Shown: in pieces, positions 42,896 through 51,573 of the stretch
Position numbering within the stretch: position 1 is the first letter of the stretch
Layout of the letters: every line of letters starts with the position of its first letter
From: Lachnospiraceae bacterium
GTDB taxonomy: Bacteria; Bacillota; Clostridia; Lachnospirales; Lachnospiraceae
NCBI GenBank assembly: GCA_029227035.1
Contig: JAQXZD010000091.1
Coordinates: 1-64,000, forward strand
Reading direction: 5' to 3'
Length of the DNA stretch: 64,000 nucleotides
Notes under the pieces: model-generated
Databases searched by the model: none
Seen by the model: only the letters and a program-made list of their open reading frames with translations
What the model was told of the DNA's origin: nothing
Translations under genes and position numbers: made by a program

Positions 42896-43288
42896 TTAAA
42901 GTGAAAAGTTCTCCCCCGTATGGGAAATAACATCCTTATCCGGCGAATCAAGCATGGTCTTGGTAACCGGGCTGTCCAGGCCACCGACAAAATACTGATA
43001 TTGCCGTAATACCTGATCCTTGTCTAAATCGGATACTGCCTTCATGATATCCAGACTGTTAATATCACTGTCAGCCCCTTTCAGTTCATAGGACTCACCC
43101 GCAACATAAGTCTGTGCATAATCATAGGAAGTATAACTTTGCTCCGGACGCACGGTGACCGTCTCCGGCAGAGATTCCTTCTGCAAATCCTTTCCGGGAC
43201 TCTCCAGCTGCTCACTGCGAAGCTCTGTTTCTGTTATGGAATTGTACTCATAAAAGCCCTCGTATGGGCGTATTCCCGAAATATTCAT
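42896..43288 (-). CDS. conserved hypothetical protein
   Basis: A 130-residue acidic, Ser/Tyr-rich protein without signal or membrane segments. It begins MNISGIRPYEGFYEYNSI and has a conserved-looking helix SLDIMKAVSDLDKDQVLRQY followed by QYFVGG. The ATG at 43288 follows GGGAG by seven bases; an ATG five codons further upstream lies before that site. The start motif is reminiscent of short proteins near flagellar genes in related bacteria, but I cannot support a function. Sits between nrdR and yqeG on the same strand. Confidence 0.65.
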   Translation of the reverse strand: MNISGIRPYEGFYEYNSITETELRSEQLESPGKDLQKESLPETVTVRPEQSYTSYDYAQTYVAGESYELKGADSDINSLDIMKAVSDLDKDQVLRQYQYFVGGLDSPVTKTMLDSPDKDVISHTGENFSL

Positions 43289-43317
43289 ACAATCCGCTCC
43301 CATCAGTTGAATTCAGG

Positions 43318-43767
43318 CTAAACAAGCATCTTCTTCAACTCATTCATAAACGTGTTTACATCTTTAAATTCGCGATACACGGATGCAAACCGGACATAAG
43401 CCACTGCATCCAGCTCCTTCAACCGGTCCATAATAATCTCCCCGATTAAAGAACTTGGGATTTCTCTCTCCTCACGATTGAAAATCTCTACCTCGACCTC
43501 ATCCACAAGCCTGGTAATCTGCTCCGCGGAAATCGGCCGCTTATGGCATGCCAGAAGCACACCCTTCTCAATCTTGGAACGATTATACTGTTCCCTGTTA
43601 TTATCTTTCTTAATGATAATGAGTGGAATCGTCTCTACTTTCTCATATGTGGTAAAGCGCTTTCCACAGTCATCACACAGCCTGCGCCTGCGAATGGAAT
43701 TGTTGTCATCCGCCGGTCTGGAATCAATTACTCTTGTATTCTCACTGCTGCAAAATGGGCACTTCAT
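43318..43767 (-). CDS. nrdR: transcriptional repressor NrdR
   Basis: A 149-residue regulator of ribonucleotide reductase genes. The zinc ribbon CPFCSSENTRVIDSRPAD and RRRRLCDDCGKRFTTYE give four Cys; the ATP-cone follows (IIIKKDNNREQYNRSKIEKG to residue 140). It senses ATP/dATP and represses nrd operons. No NrdR boxes or nrd genes were noticed nearby. AGGAGG precedes ATG. Confidence 0.97.
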   Translation of the reverse strand: MKCPFCSSENTRVIDSRPADDNNSIRRRRLCDDCGKRFTTYEKVETIPLIIIKKDNNREQYNRSKIEKGVLLACHKRPISAEQITRLVDEVEVEIFNREEREIPSSLIGEIIMDRLKELDAVAYVRFASVYREFKDVNTFMNELKKMLV

Positions 43768-43841
43768 GCTGTGCTACCTCCTACGCAATATATGTAGTAA
43801 GTATAACGTTCCTTCCCTTCATTGTCAATATTTTAGCCGTT

Positions 43842-44096
43842 TCAGACTTTATGCCGCATCTCTTTTTCGTTAAAGTCTACAAGTATTATATCGGGTCCGA
43901 TTCGGATAACTTTACACCAGGGAATAAAAAATTCACTGTCCCGGCACAATATACCGAAATATTTTCCCGGTCCCGGCACAATCAGTGCCTTTATTTCCCC
44001 ACACTCCTTGTCAAAATCCAGATCCCTGACATTTCCCAGACACCTGCAATCGTTGACATTAATGACTTCTTTTTCGCACAAATCAGAAAAACGCAT
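43842..44096 (-). CDS. YlmC/YmxH family PRC-barrel protein
   Basis: An 84-residue PRC-barrel protein, MRFSDLCEKEVINVNDCRCL, then DLDFDKECGEIKALIVPGPG and FFIPWCKVIRIGPDIILVD. This family appears in spore-forming Firmicutes and is often annotated as sporulation protein YlmC/YmxH; mechanism unknown. The ATG at 44096 is eight bases after GGAGG. Both lie in a perfect inverted repeat: the ribosome site in the loop and the start codon in the stem, which should limit translation. Confidence 0.87.
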   Translation of the reverse strand: MRFSDLCEKEVINVNDCRCLGNVRDLDFDKECGEIKALIVPGPGKYFGILCRDSEFFIPWCKVIRIGPDIILVDFNEKEMRHKV

Positions 44097-44131
44097 AGAA
44101 TGAACCTCCACTGGTTTATTCTATGCGTTTT
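44088..44131 (-). promoter_or_regulatory. 14-bp perfect hairpin covering the ymxH-like start
   Basis: AAAACGCATAGAAT (44088-44101) and ATTCTATGCGTTTT (44118-44131) are exact reverse complements with a 16-base loop. On the minus strand the loop contains GGAGG and the 3' arm contains the ATG of the downstream gene. Followed by TTTTT it can also terminate ychF transcription. It may combine terminator and translational control. Confidence 0.7.
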
Positions 44132-44147
44132 CCCCAAAAATGTTACC

Positions 44148-45248
44148 TTATACGTTAAAACGGAACAGAATGACATCGCCATCCTTCACCACATAATCTT
44201 TTCCTTCCAGACCGACAATGCCTTTTTCCTTTGCTGCGGAGAGACTTCCGCACTCCAAAAGGTCCTGATAATTTACCACTTCTGCCTTGATGAATCCACG
44301 CTCAAAATCGGTGTGAATCTTTCCTGCTGCCTGAGGCGCTTTGGTTCCCTCTTTGATTGTCCATGCCCGGCACTCGTCCTCTCCCGCTGTCAGGAATGAA
44401 ATCAATCCCAACAGACTGTAGCTTGCCTTAATCAGCTTATCCAGTCCGGACTCCTTCAAGCCTAGATCTTCCAAAAACATGGCCTTCTCATCATCATCCA
44501 GCTCTGAAATCTCTTCCTCAATCTGTGCACAGACCACAAAGACCTCACTGCCTTCCTCCTTTGCCTTCTCGCGAACGGAAGCCACAAACGGATTGTTTGC
44601 TCCGTCATCGGAAAGATCATCCTCGGATACATTTGCCGCATAAATGGTTGGCTTTGAAGTCAGAAGATTATATCCCTTGTACCAGTTTTCAATGTCCTCA
44701 TCCTCCGGAAGTTCATAGGTTCGTGCCATCTTTCCACTCTCCAGATAAGCCTTGAGTCCCTCCAGAAGTTCCAGCTCCTTGGCAAGCGTCTTATCCATGC
44801 GCGCCTGCTTTGCAACTTTGGCAATTCTTCTCTCCAGAATTTCGATATCCGAGAATATCAGTTCCAGATTGATGGTCTCAATATCTCTTGCCGGATCAAT
44901 ACTTCCGTCCACATGTACAATATTGGAATTTTCAAAACAGCGAACCACATGCACAATTGCATCCACTTCACGGATGTTGGCAAGGAACTGGTTTCCAAGT
45001 CCCTCTCCCTTGCTGGCTCCCTTGACCAGTCCCGCAATATCAACAAATTCAATCGTCGCCGGTGTCACCTTCTTTGTATGGTACAGTTCTCCAAGCTTCT
45101 TAATCCTGTCATCCGGCACTGCAACAATTCCCACATTCGGATCAATCGTACAGAAGGGATAATTTGCAGATTCCGCACCTGCCTTGGTCAGGGAATTGAA
45201 TAGCGTACTCTTTCCAACGTTTGGGAGACCGACGATTCCTAATTTCAT
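44148..45248 (-). CDS. ychF: redox-regulated ribosome-binding ATPase YchF
   Basis: A 366-residue Obg-family P-loop protein that prefers ATP. Motifs: GLPNVGKSTLFNSLTKAGAE, DIAGLVKGASKGEGLGNQFL, coiled-coil insert (about 130-200), NVSEDD, and the C-terminal TGS domain with TAGEDECRAWTIKEGTKAPQ. Binds 50S subunits and responds to oxidative stress in E. coli. Secure call. Confidence 0.97.
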   Translation of the reverse strand: MKLGIVGLPNVGKSTLFNSLTKAGAESANYPFCTIDPNVGIVAVPDDRIKKLGELYHTKKVTPATIEFVDIAGLVKGASKGEGLGNQFLANIREVDAIVHVVRCFENSNIVHVDGSIDPARDIETINLELIFSDIEILERRIAKVAKQARMDKTLAKELELLEGLKAYLESGKMARTYELPEDEDIENWYKGYNLLTSKPTIYAANVSEDDLSDDGANNPFVASVREKAKEEGSEVFVVCAQIEEEISELDDDEKAMFLEDLGLKESGLDKLIKASYSLLGLISFLTAGEDECRAWTIKEGTKAPQAAGKIHTDFERGFIKAEVVNYQDLLECGSLSAAKEKGIVGLEGKDYVVKDGDVILFRFNV

Positions 45249-45418
45249 TTCTTTGTTTACCTATCCGAAAATGCTTATGTTTAAAGCACTTTCGCCTTTC
45301 TCTATATTTTTGCTGCGCAATTTTTATTCTTTCAACCTCTTTCGCCTTCCCCAAAAGACAAAAGAGCCTCAACAATCAGTATTTACTATACCATGAAGAG
45401 ACTCAAAATTCAATTCCC

Positions 45419-46519
45419 CTATTTTCCTGCCTTTTCGCGCATAATCTCCAACACCGCCTCGTTTTCTTCCCATAAAGGACTGTGTGCGGAATCTTCAAAG
45501 ATATAAATTCCTTTATCCGGTGCAACGATATTTTCATAAAAAGTCTCGACCATCGGTGTCGGGCAGGTGTAGTCATAGTATCCGTTGAAAAAATAGACCG
45601 GTATGTCAAATTCCACCTTTTCCGCGGAGTTTATCTGGTATTCATGATATGGGGAGCTGCTGCAAAGCATTTTTCCGCGCCAGTAATCGATTTTTTCGCT
45701 GAATGTATAACTCTCTGCCTGCATCTGCGGGAAAAATATGTCAAAGGCATCCGAACGCATTTCGCGCGTTGTCGCACAGCCTGCCGCCAGCAGAACGCTT
45801 TCCCACTCAGCGTGAATGCGTTCCGGATTATTTGGCGTAACAGAGCCATCTTCTGCGACCTTTACCAACGAATCCATCTTGCGCATTGCCTTTGTATTTC
45901 CCGTCTTTTCAAAGATATCCTTCATAAACTGATACCCATAAGTATATCTGTCGTATCCGTTATGAACCACCTGCCCCATGGAAAAATAGCAGTAATACAA
46001 CTCCGGATGCTCCTCTGCCAGGACAACACCAAGCGGTGTTCCTCCGGAATGTGCCATAAGATATATCTTTTCCTGTGAAAATCTTTCTTTCAGATATTCC
46101 GTAACGGCAACTGCATCTTTTTCCAATCTCTCCAGCGTGATTTCTTCTTTCTCTATCTTGGAATCATAAGACAAGCCTTCTCCATAATAATCCCACCAGC
46201 AGACGGTAAAATACTCTTCCAGATCGTTCTCATAATATTCATTCAGCCAGTACTGCGGAACTCCAGGCCCTCCTGAGATAAACAGCAGCACCGGATTATT
46301 CACATTTTTTCCGCGTATAATAAGTCCGTTTTCTGCACCGTTTACATCAATAAATGTTTTTTCCGCAATACTTCCCTCCAAAACATTTCCCTGTTCATCG
46401 GTGAATTGTTTCACTGTCCCCTTGCTTGTCAGAAGCACTCTGACGATAACAGCACCAATTACAATCAGTACGCACACAATAAAAAATAATACAATTCTCA
46501 TAACCATTTTCCTTTTCAT
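45419..46519 (-). CDS. membrane-anchored alpha/beta hydrolase (proline iminopeptidase-like)
   Basis: A 366-residue hydrolase with an N-terminal membrane helix (about 5-28) and an extracytoplasmic catalytic domain. It shows the oxyanion-hole motif SGGPGVPQYW, nucleophile Ser in LMAHSGGTPLG, and catalytic His in FEDSAHSPLW; a cap domain lies between (about 190-290). S33-type peptidase or ester hydrolase activity are both possible. It is divergent from a TetR gene and separated by three operator boxes, so the TetR protein probably controls it. Confidence 0.87.
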   Translation of the reverse strand: MKRKMVMRIVLFFIVCVLIVIGAVIVRVLLTSKGTVKQFTDEQGNVLEGSIAEKTFIDVNGAENGLIIRGKNVNNPVLLFISGGPGVPQYWLNEYYENDLEEYFTVCWWDYYGEGLSYDSKIEKEEITLERLEKDAVAVTEYLKERFSQEKIYLMAHSGGTPLGVVLAEEHPELYYCYFSMGQVVHNGYDRYTYGYQFMKDIFEKTGNTKAMRKMDSLVKVAEDGSVTPNNPERIHAEWESVLLAAGCATTREMRSDAFDIFFPQMQAESYTFSEKIDYWRGKMLCSSSPYHEYQINSAEKVEFDIPVYFFNGYYDYTCPTPMVETFYENIVAPDKGIYIFEDSAHSPLWEENEAVLEIMREKAGK

Positions 46520-46540
46520 GATAATAAATCCTTTTCTTTA

Positions 46541-46626
46541 ATCTTAACACTGTCAACTTCCACATTAGATTAGCACGCAATCTTAACGCTGTCAAGATTA
46601 TTTTTTTATCTTGACGCCGTTAAGAT
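46541..46626. promoter_or_regulatory. three TetR operator boxes with divergent promoters
   Basis: Boxes at 46541-46559, 46580-46598 and 46608-46626 share TCTTAAC-N3-GTCAA or its reverse complement; the last two are near-perfect inverted copies. A plus-strand promoter TTGACG-17-TATATT (46611-46639) begins in box 3, and a minus-strand TTGACA-17-TAATCT begins in box 2. A repressor bound here would block both genes. Confidence 0.75.
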
Positions 46627-46667
46627 AAAAGATTATATTGTTAGAAAAAACCACAGGAGAAAAACAC

Positions 46668-47246
46668 TTGCCAAACCAAAAATATCATCATGGAAATTTA
46701 AAAGTGGCCTTGATTGAGGCCGGAATCGAAACCATTAACGAAGTGGGCGAAGCAGGACTTTCCCTTCGGAAAGTAGCGGCAAAATGCCAGGTCAGCCAGG
46801 CCGCTCCCTACGCTCATTTTAAGAATAAAGAAGACTTATTTCATGCCATGCAGCAGCATGTGACGGAACAATTTATGCAGGTGCTGGAAAAATCTGTTGA
46901 AAATGAAGAAATAGGCTCCCCCCAATCCATCCTTGCAATGGGGCAAGCCTATATCTCTTTCTTTATTGACCATCCACACTATTTTCGATTTTTGTTTTTC
47001 ACTCCATATCTGCAGATTCATTTATCGCTGACGGAGGAAGAAAATCTTTATCCGCCTTATGCGCTGTTCCGCAAATATGCCCTTGCCCTTCTGGAAAAAA
47101 TGGGTATTCCAAAAGAAGACAGGTTACACAAAATGGTTTGTCTATGGGCAACCGTTCAGGGTGTTTCCCTGCTTTCAACACAGGAAAATGTAACCTATGA
47201 CGGTGACTGGAAGAAAGATATTCTCAAAATCATATCGAATGAGTAA
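46668..47246 (+). CDS. TetR/AcrR family transcriptional regulator
   Basis: A 192-residue regulator with HTH segment LRKVAAKCQVSQAAPYAHF and a WHG-type C-terminal domain (FFIDHPHYFRFLFFTPYL, WATVQGVSLL). A TTG start at 46668 is chosen because AGGAGA lies seven to eight bases before it, and the conserved N-terminus KYHHGNLKVALIEAG follows. Its promoter overlaps one of three operator boxes, so it is likely autorepressed together with the divergent hydrolase. Its stop is seven bases from the convergent isomerase stop, with no terminator seen between. Confidence 0.92.
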   Translation: MPNQKYHHGNLKVALIEAGIETINEVGEAGLSLRKVAAKCQVSQAAPYAHFKNKEDLFHAMQQHVTEQFMQVLEKSVENEEIGSPQSILAMGQAYISFFIDHPHYFRFLFFTPYLQIHLSLTEEENLYPPYALFRKYALALLEKMGIPKEDRLHKMVCLWATVQGVSLLSTQENVTYDGDWKKDILKIISNE

Positions 47247-47253
47247 CGTTCCT

Positions 47254-48738
47254 TTATGCAAAAGGATTCTCCGTCGGATATCTCATTTCCTTCGGCTGGT
47301 TATAGTTGATTTCTTCCACCGGCACTCCAATATAACGGAATACATCAAACAATGCTTTTCCGTAATGTCCGAAAGCAACCGCTCCATGATGCGGATAGTT
47401 CTTCTGGATCAGCACATGGCGGTAGAACCTGCCCATCTCCGGAATCGCAAATACACCGATGGCACCAAAGGAACGTGTTGCCACAGGCAATACCTCACCC
47501 TGTGCCACATAAGCGCGCAGAATATTATCCGATGTTGACTGCAGACGGAAAAAGGTGATGTCCCCAGGAACAATATCGCCCTCCAGCGTTCCGTTGGTCA
47601 CTTCTTCCGGAAGACTTCTTGCCATAATCATCTGATTTTTCATCTCACAGGAAGTCAGCTTTCCGGAGCAGGTATTTCCACAATGGAAGCCCATAAAGGT
47701 ATCCGTATGACTGTAATCAAATTTTCCTTTGATGGATTCCTCGTACATATCCTTCGGAACCGAATTATTGATGTCCAAAAGTGTCACGGCATCTTCGCTG
47801 ACACAGGTTCCGATAAACTCGCTGAGCGCTCCATAGATGTCCACCTCACAGGAAACCGGAATTCCCCGCCCGGTCAGGCGGCTGTTGACATAACAAGGAA
47901 CAAACCCGAACTGTGTCTGGAATGCCGGCCAGCATTTTCCCGCAATTGCAACGTATTTGCGGTATCCTCTGTGCTCCTCTACCCAGTCTGTCAATGTCAG
48001 TTCATACTGTGCCAGCTTCTCCAGAATCTCCGGCTTTTTGTTTCCTGCCCCAAGCTCCCGCTCCATATCTGCCACAACTTCCGGAATTCTTGCATCCCCT
48101 GCATGCTTATTGAATGCCTCGAACAGATCCAGGTCGGAATTTTCTTCAATCTCCACGCCCAGCTTGTAAAGCTGTTGTATCGGCGCATTGCATGCCATAA
48201 AATTAAGAGGTCTTGGACCGAAGGAAATAATCTTCAATTCCGACAGGCCGAGAATGGTTCTCGCAACCGGCAGGAATTCATGGATCATATCCGCACAGTC
48301 CTCTGCATCCCCTACCGGATATTCCGGGATATAGGCATTGACGTTTCGAAGCTTCAAATTATAGCTGGCATTTAACATACCGCAATATGCATCACCGCGC
48401 CCCTGTACCAGATTATCCTGTGTCTCCTCTGCTGCCGCAACAAACATTTTCGGTCCGTCAAAATGCTTTGCCAGCAATGTCTCCGAGATTTCCGGTCCGA
48501 AATTGCCCAGATACACACAAAGCGCGTTACAGCCGGCCGCCTTAATATCCGAAAGTGCCTGCACCATATGGATTTCACTCTCCACAATGCAGACCGGACA
48601 TTCATAGATGTCCTCTGCGCCATATTTTTTTGTATAAGCTTCCACCAGAGCCTTTCTCCTGTTTACGGACAAAGATTCCGGAAAACAATCACGGCTCACT
48701 GCCACAATACCAACTTTTATTTTTGGAATGTTATTCAT
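47254..48738 (-). CDS. L-fucose/L-arabinose isomerase family protein
   Basis: A 494-residue aldose-ketose isomerase-like protein. Conserved pieces of the FucI fold are present: PVSCEVDIYGALSEF with a metal Glu, TLLDINNSV with a metal Asp, FHCGNTCSGKL and FGHYGKALFDVFRYIG with His. It is shorter than E. coli FucI (591). Last gene of the GH31-GH3-transaldolase-kinase-DUF4867 operon. The substrate is not clear: a D-xylose isomerase would be of another fold, so this may act on D-arabinose, L-fucose or another pentose, or be recruited for xylose. Confidence 0.85.
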   Translation of the reverse strand: MNNIPKIKVGIVAVSRDCFPESLSVNRRKALVEAYTKKYGAEDIYECPVCIVESEIHMVQALSDIKAAGCNALCVYLGNFGPEISETLLAKHFDGPKMFVAAAEETQDNLVQGRGDAYCGMLNASYNLKLRNVNAYIPEYPVGDAEDCADMIHEFLPVARTILGLSELKIISFGPRPLNFMACNAPIQQLYKLGVEIEENSDLDLFEAFNKHAGDARIPEVVADMERELGAGNKKPEILEKLAQYELTLTDWVEEHRGYRKYVAIAGKCWPAFQTQFGFVPCYVNSRLTGRGIPVSCEVDIYGALSEFIGTCVSEDAVTLLDINNSVPKDMYEESIKGKFDYSHTDTFMGFHCGNTCSGKLTSCEMKNQMIMARSLPEEVTNGTLEGDIVPGDITFFRLQSTSDNILRAYVAQGEVLPVATRSFGAIGVFAIPEMGRFYRHVLIQKNYPHHGAVAFGHYGKALFDVFRYIGVPVEEINYNQPKEMRYPTENPFA

Positions 48739-48762
48739 ATTATGTCCCTCCGATATTCTTTT

Positions 48763-49386
48763 TTATTTTTCGCTCACATCCAGATTTTTGCCTTTTAATC
48801 CGATAAAACTTCCCTCCGGAAGTCCTCCGTCTTTGTGCCCGATCAGCCACTTGTTCACCGCCGCCAGCAATGCGTCCTCACCGTCTGCATGCTTCTTCTT
48901 AAGCGGATAATTGGTTCCTTCCGGAAGAATGACCGCAACCTGAAATCCTTCCTGATTTACATGACACGGTGCATAGTGCAAAGTCGTGGCATAGATTTCC
49001 ACCGCCGTTTTCGCCGGTATCCGAAATGCCTCCATTTTGGAAGTATCATATGTAAAATCTTTTTCAACATCCGTCTCCAGTCCAAGAATCAGAATTGCAT
49101 CCGTGACCGCCACATTAATCTCCGAACTTCTGTGGTACTCCACTGCATTCAAGAGCTGATTATGCCCGTTACAGTATCCTATCTGAATCGGCATCTCGCC
49201 GAAGCACACGCTTTTTATCTCCTCTGCCACCGGCAGTGCCATGAGTTTCTCTTCACAAGGCTCGTATACCACACCCTCCGGCACCGGTGTCTCCTTCATC
49301 GCCTCTGTCAAACCGGAAAAATCAACCTGATCTATAACTCTTCCATATTTCTGAAAACGAACGTCACTCACATCATAAATTTCCAT
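48763..49386 (-). CDS. DUF4867 family protein
   Basis: A 207-residue soluble protein, cupin-like in pattern, with KTAVEIYATTLHYAPCHVN, EGFQVAVILPEGTNYPL and the end HKDGGLPEGSFIGLKG. DUF4867 proteins have no established function but occur beside sugar isomerases and kinases in Lachnospiraceae. The ATG at 49386 follows GAGGAGA; an in-frame upstream extension overlaps xylB. Wedged between xylulokinase (16 bases) and isomerase (24 bases), it probably acts in the same sugar pathway, perhaps as an epimerase or mutarotase-like step. Confidence 0.8.
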   Translation of the reverse strand: MEIYDVSDVRFQKYGRVIDQVDFSGLTEAMKETPVPEGVVYEPCEEKLMALPVAEEIKSVCFGEMPIQIGYCNGHNQLLNAVEYHRSSEINVAVTDAILILGLETDVEKDFTYDTSKMEAFRIPAKTAVEIYATTLHYAPCHVNQEGFQVAVILPEGTNYPLKKKHADGEDALLAAVNKWLIGHKDGGLPEGSFIGLKGKNLDVSEK

Positions 49387-49402
49387 ACGCTCTCCTCTCT
49401 TC

Positions 49403-50872
49403 TCATACAATCTCATCAAACAGCTCTCTGCATGCCGGATAGATTTTTCTGAATTTCTGATAACAAGCCTCGTATTTTTCCACAAGCTCCGGTTCCGGCT
49501 CGACGGTCTCCACTACTTTTACAATCTGCTTTGCGGCCGCCTCCACGTTCTCATACGCCTCACATGCCACCGCCGCCAGCATTGCTCCGCCAAGGGAAGG
49601 TCCTTCCTCCGTCTCTAATATATCCACCTTCAGATTCAATACATTTGCGATAATTTTTCTCCACAACGGACTTTTTGCACCACCGCCGCAGATTTTTGTC
49701 CGCTCAATCCGTATTCCCAAGGATTTCGCCACCTCAAGGGAATCCCTGAGTGCGAATGCCACGCCCTCCAGCACGGCCTGCGTCATATCCGCGCGGGTGG
49801 TATCCATTGTCATTCCGATAAACGTTGCCCTCGCATTCGGATTATTATACGGGGAACGCTCTCCCATCAGATACGGCAGATAAAATACATGATTTTCGCC
49901 CAGCTTTTGAATGGACTCCTGCTCTTTCCGGTAATCCTTTGTTCCGATAATCTCATCCATCCACCATTTATTGAAGGATGCGGCACTCAGCATGCAGCCC
50001 ATCAGGTGATATGAATGATTCGCGTCACAAAATGCATGCAATGCATTATTCCTGTCAACTCTGAATTCTGCCGAAGAGATAAAAACCGTTCCGCTTGTTC
50101 CCAGCGAAATGTTACAGTTTCCATCTCCGACCGCACCTGCGGCAACTGCCGCCGCCGCATTATCTCCGGCTCCCGCTGCAACCTTCACAGTCTCCGGAAT
50201 TCCAAGTGTCCTTGCAATGTCCGGGAGAACGGTTCCCACACACTCATCACTTTCATAGAGCTTTGGCAAAAGCTCCTCCGTAATCCCGCAGAGATCACAC
50301 ATCTCCTTCGACCAGCGACGGTTCTTCACATCCAAAAGCAGCATTCCCGACGCATCCGACACATCTGTGCAGTGTACTCCGGTCAACCGGTATGCAAGAT
50401 AGTCTTTCGGCAGCATAATCTTTCGGATTCTTGCGAAATTCTCCGGCTCATGCTTTTTCACCCAGAGCAGTTTTGGTGCGGTGAATCCGGTAAATGCAAT
50501 ATTTGCCGTATACCCGGAAATCGTTTCTTTGCCGATTTCCCCATTTAAATATTCACACTCCTGCGCCGTCCTGCCGTCGTTCCAGAGAATCGCCGGACGA
50601 ATCACTTCATCCTTCTCATCCAGTATCACCAGTCCATGCATCTGCCCCCCGAAGCTGATTCCCGCAACTGCTTCTTTGTCTGCGCCCTCCAGCAATTCCC
50701 GGAGTCCAAGCATGGTCTCGTTATACCAGTCCTCCGGTCTCTGCTCTGACCAGCCCGGTTTCGGGAAATACAAAGGATACTCCCTTGTCACCACATTTTT
50801 TACGGTTCCATCTTCTTCCATCAATAAGAGTTTTACCGAAGATGTTCCCAGATCAATTCCGATATATAACAT
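49403..50872 (-). CDS. xylB: xylulokinase (FGGY family)
   Basis: A 489-residue sugar kinase phosphorylating D-xylulose. Motifs: MLYIGIDLGTSSVKLLLM, GISFGGQMHGLV with the substrate Asp/His context, RPAILWNDGRT, AGAGDNAAAAVAAGAV, SLGTSGTVF and the FGGY signature region ICGGGAKSPLWRKIIANVL. The start is the ATG at 50872 directly after AGGAGGAGCAT. Best match is XylB among FGGY kinases. Operon position after the transaldolase gene supports pentose use. Confidence 0.93.
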   Translation of the reverse strand: MLYIGIDLGTSSVKLLLMEEDGTVKNVVTREYPLYFPKPGWSEQRPEDWYNETMLGLRELLEGADKEAVAGISFGGQMHGLVILDEKDEVIRPAILWNDGRTAQECEYLNGEIGKETISGYTANIAFTGFTAPKLLWVKKHEPENFARIRKIMLPKDYLAYRLTGVHCTDVSDASGMLLLDVKNRRWSKEMCDLCGITEELLPKLYESDECVGTVLPDIARTLGIPETVKVAAGAGDNAAAAVAAGAVGDGNCNISLGTSGTVFISSAEFRVDRNNALHAFCDANHSYHLMGCMLSAASFNKWWMDEIIGTKDYRKEQESIQKLGENHVFYLPYLMGERSPYNNPNARATFIGMTMDTTRADMTQAVLEGVAFALRDSLEVAKSLGIRIERTKICGGGAKSPLWRKIIANVLNLKVDILETEEGPSLGGAMLAAVACEAYENVEAAAKQIVKVVETVEPEPELVEKYEACYQKFRKIYPACRELFDEIV

Positions 50873-50903
50873 ATGCTCCTCCTGAAGTTTTCCTCTTCGA
50901 AAA

Positions 50904-51557
50904 CTACTCTCCAAAGACAGCTCTGTAATCCGCCTGAAACTTCGCAATTCCCTGATCCGTCAGCGGATGCTTTGTCATCTGCTCAATTACATGATACGGC
51001 ACCGTTGCAATGTCGGCTCCTGCAAGTGCACAATCCGTAACATGAATTGTATTGCGGATGGACGCTGCGATAATCTCTGTCTCATATCCGTAAATGTCAA
51101 ATATCTGTGCAATAGTCTGAATCAGTTCAATTCCCGGCTGGCTGATGTCATCCAGTCTGCCCAAAAACGGAGAGACATAAGTTGCGCCTGCCTCTGCTGC
51201 CAAAAGTGCCTGATTCGCGGAAAAGATTAAGGTAACATTTGTCTTAATGCCTTCCTTTGCCAATACCTTGACCGCCTTTAATCCTTCCACCGTCATCGGA
51301 ATCTTAACCACCATGTTCGGATGGATTGCTGCAATCTCGCGTCCCTCTTTGATCATTCCCTCTGCATCAACTGTGGTTGCTTTGACCTCTCCACTGATCG
51401 GACCGTCCACAATGGAAGTGATTTCCCGGATTACCTCTCCGAAATCCCTGCCCTCTTTTGCAATCAGGGATGGGTTTGTGGTAACTCCGCAGATTACTCC
51501 CATATCATTTGCCTTTTTAATGTCTTCAACGTTAGCCGTATCAATAAAAAATTTCAT
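50904..51557 (-). CDS. transaldolase (fructose-6-phosphate aldolase-like family)
   Basis: A 217-residue class I aldolase of the short TalC/FSA/Tal-3B group. The Schiff-base Lys lies in [15 protein letters not shown]; other motifs are [32 protein letters not shown] and [12 protein letters not shown]. In this last motif it has Phe where E. coli FSA has Tyr131; TalB also has Phe (178), and the F178Y change gives TalB FSA activity. So true transaldolase activity is favoured, linking xylulose-5-P to the pentose phosphate pathway. Confidence 0.9.
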   Translation of the reverse strand: MKFFIDTANVEDIKKANDMGVICGVTTNPSLIAKEGRDFGEVIREITSIVDGPISGEVKATTVDAEGMIKEGREIAAIHPNMVVKIPMTVEGLKAVKVLAKEGIKTNVTLIFSANQALLAAEAGATYVSPFLGRLDDISQPGIELIQTIAQIFDIYGYETEIIAASIRNTIHVTDCALAGADIATVPYHVIEQMTKHPLTDQGIAKFQADYRAVFGE

Positions 51558-51573
51558 TGTTGTGTCTCCTTCC

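Noticed and set aside
47254-48738. L-fucose catabolic operon (fucI-fucK-fucA)
   Set aside because: The kinase is xylulokinase-like and the aldolase is transaldolase-like, not fuculose-phosphate aldolase, and no fucosidase is present.
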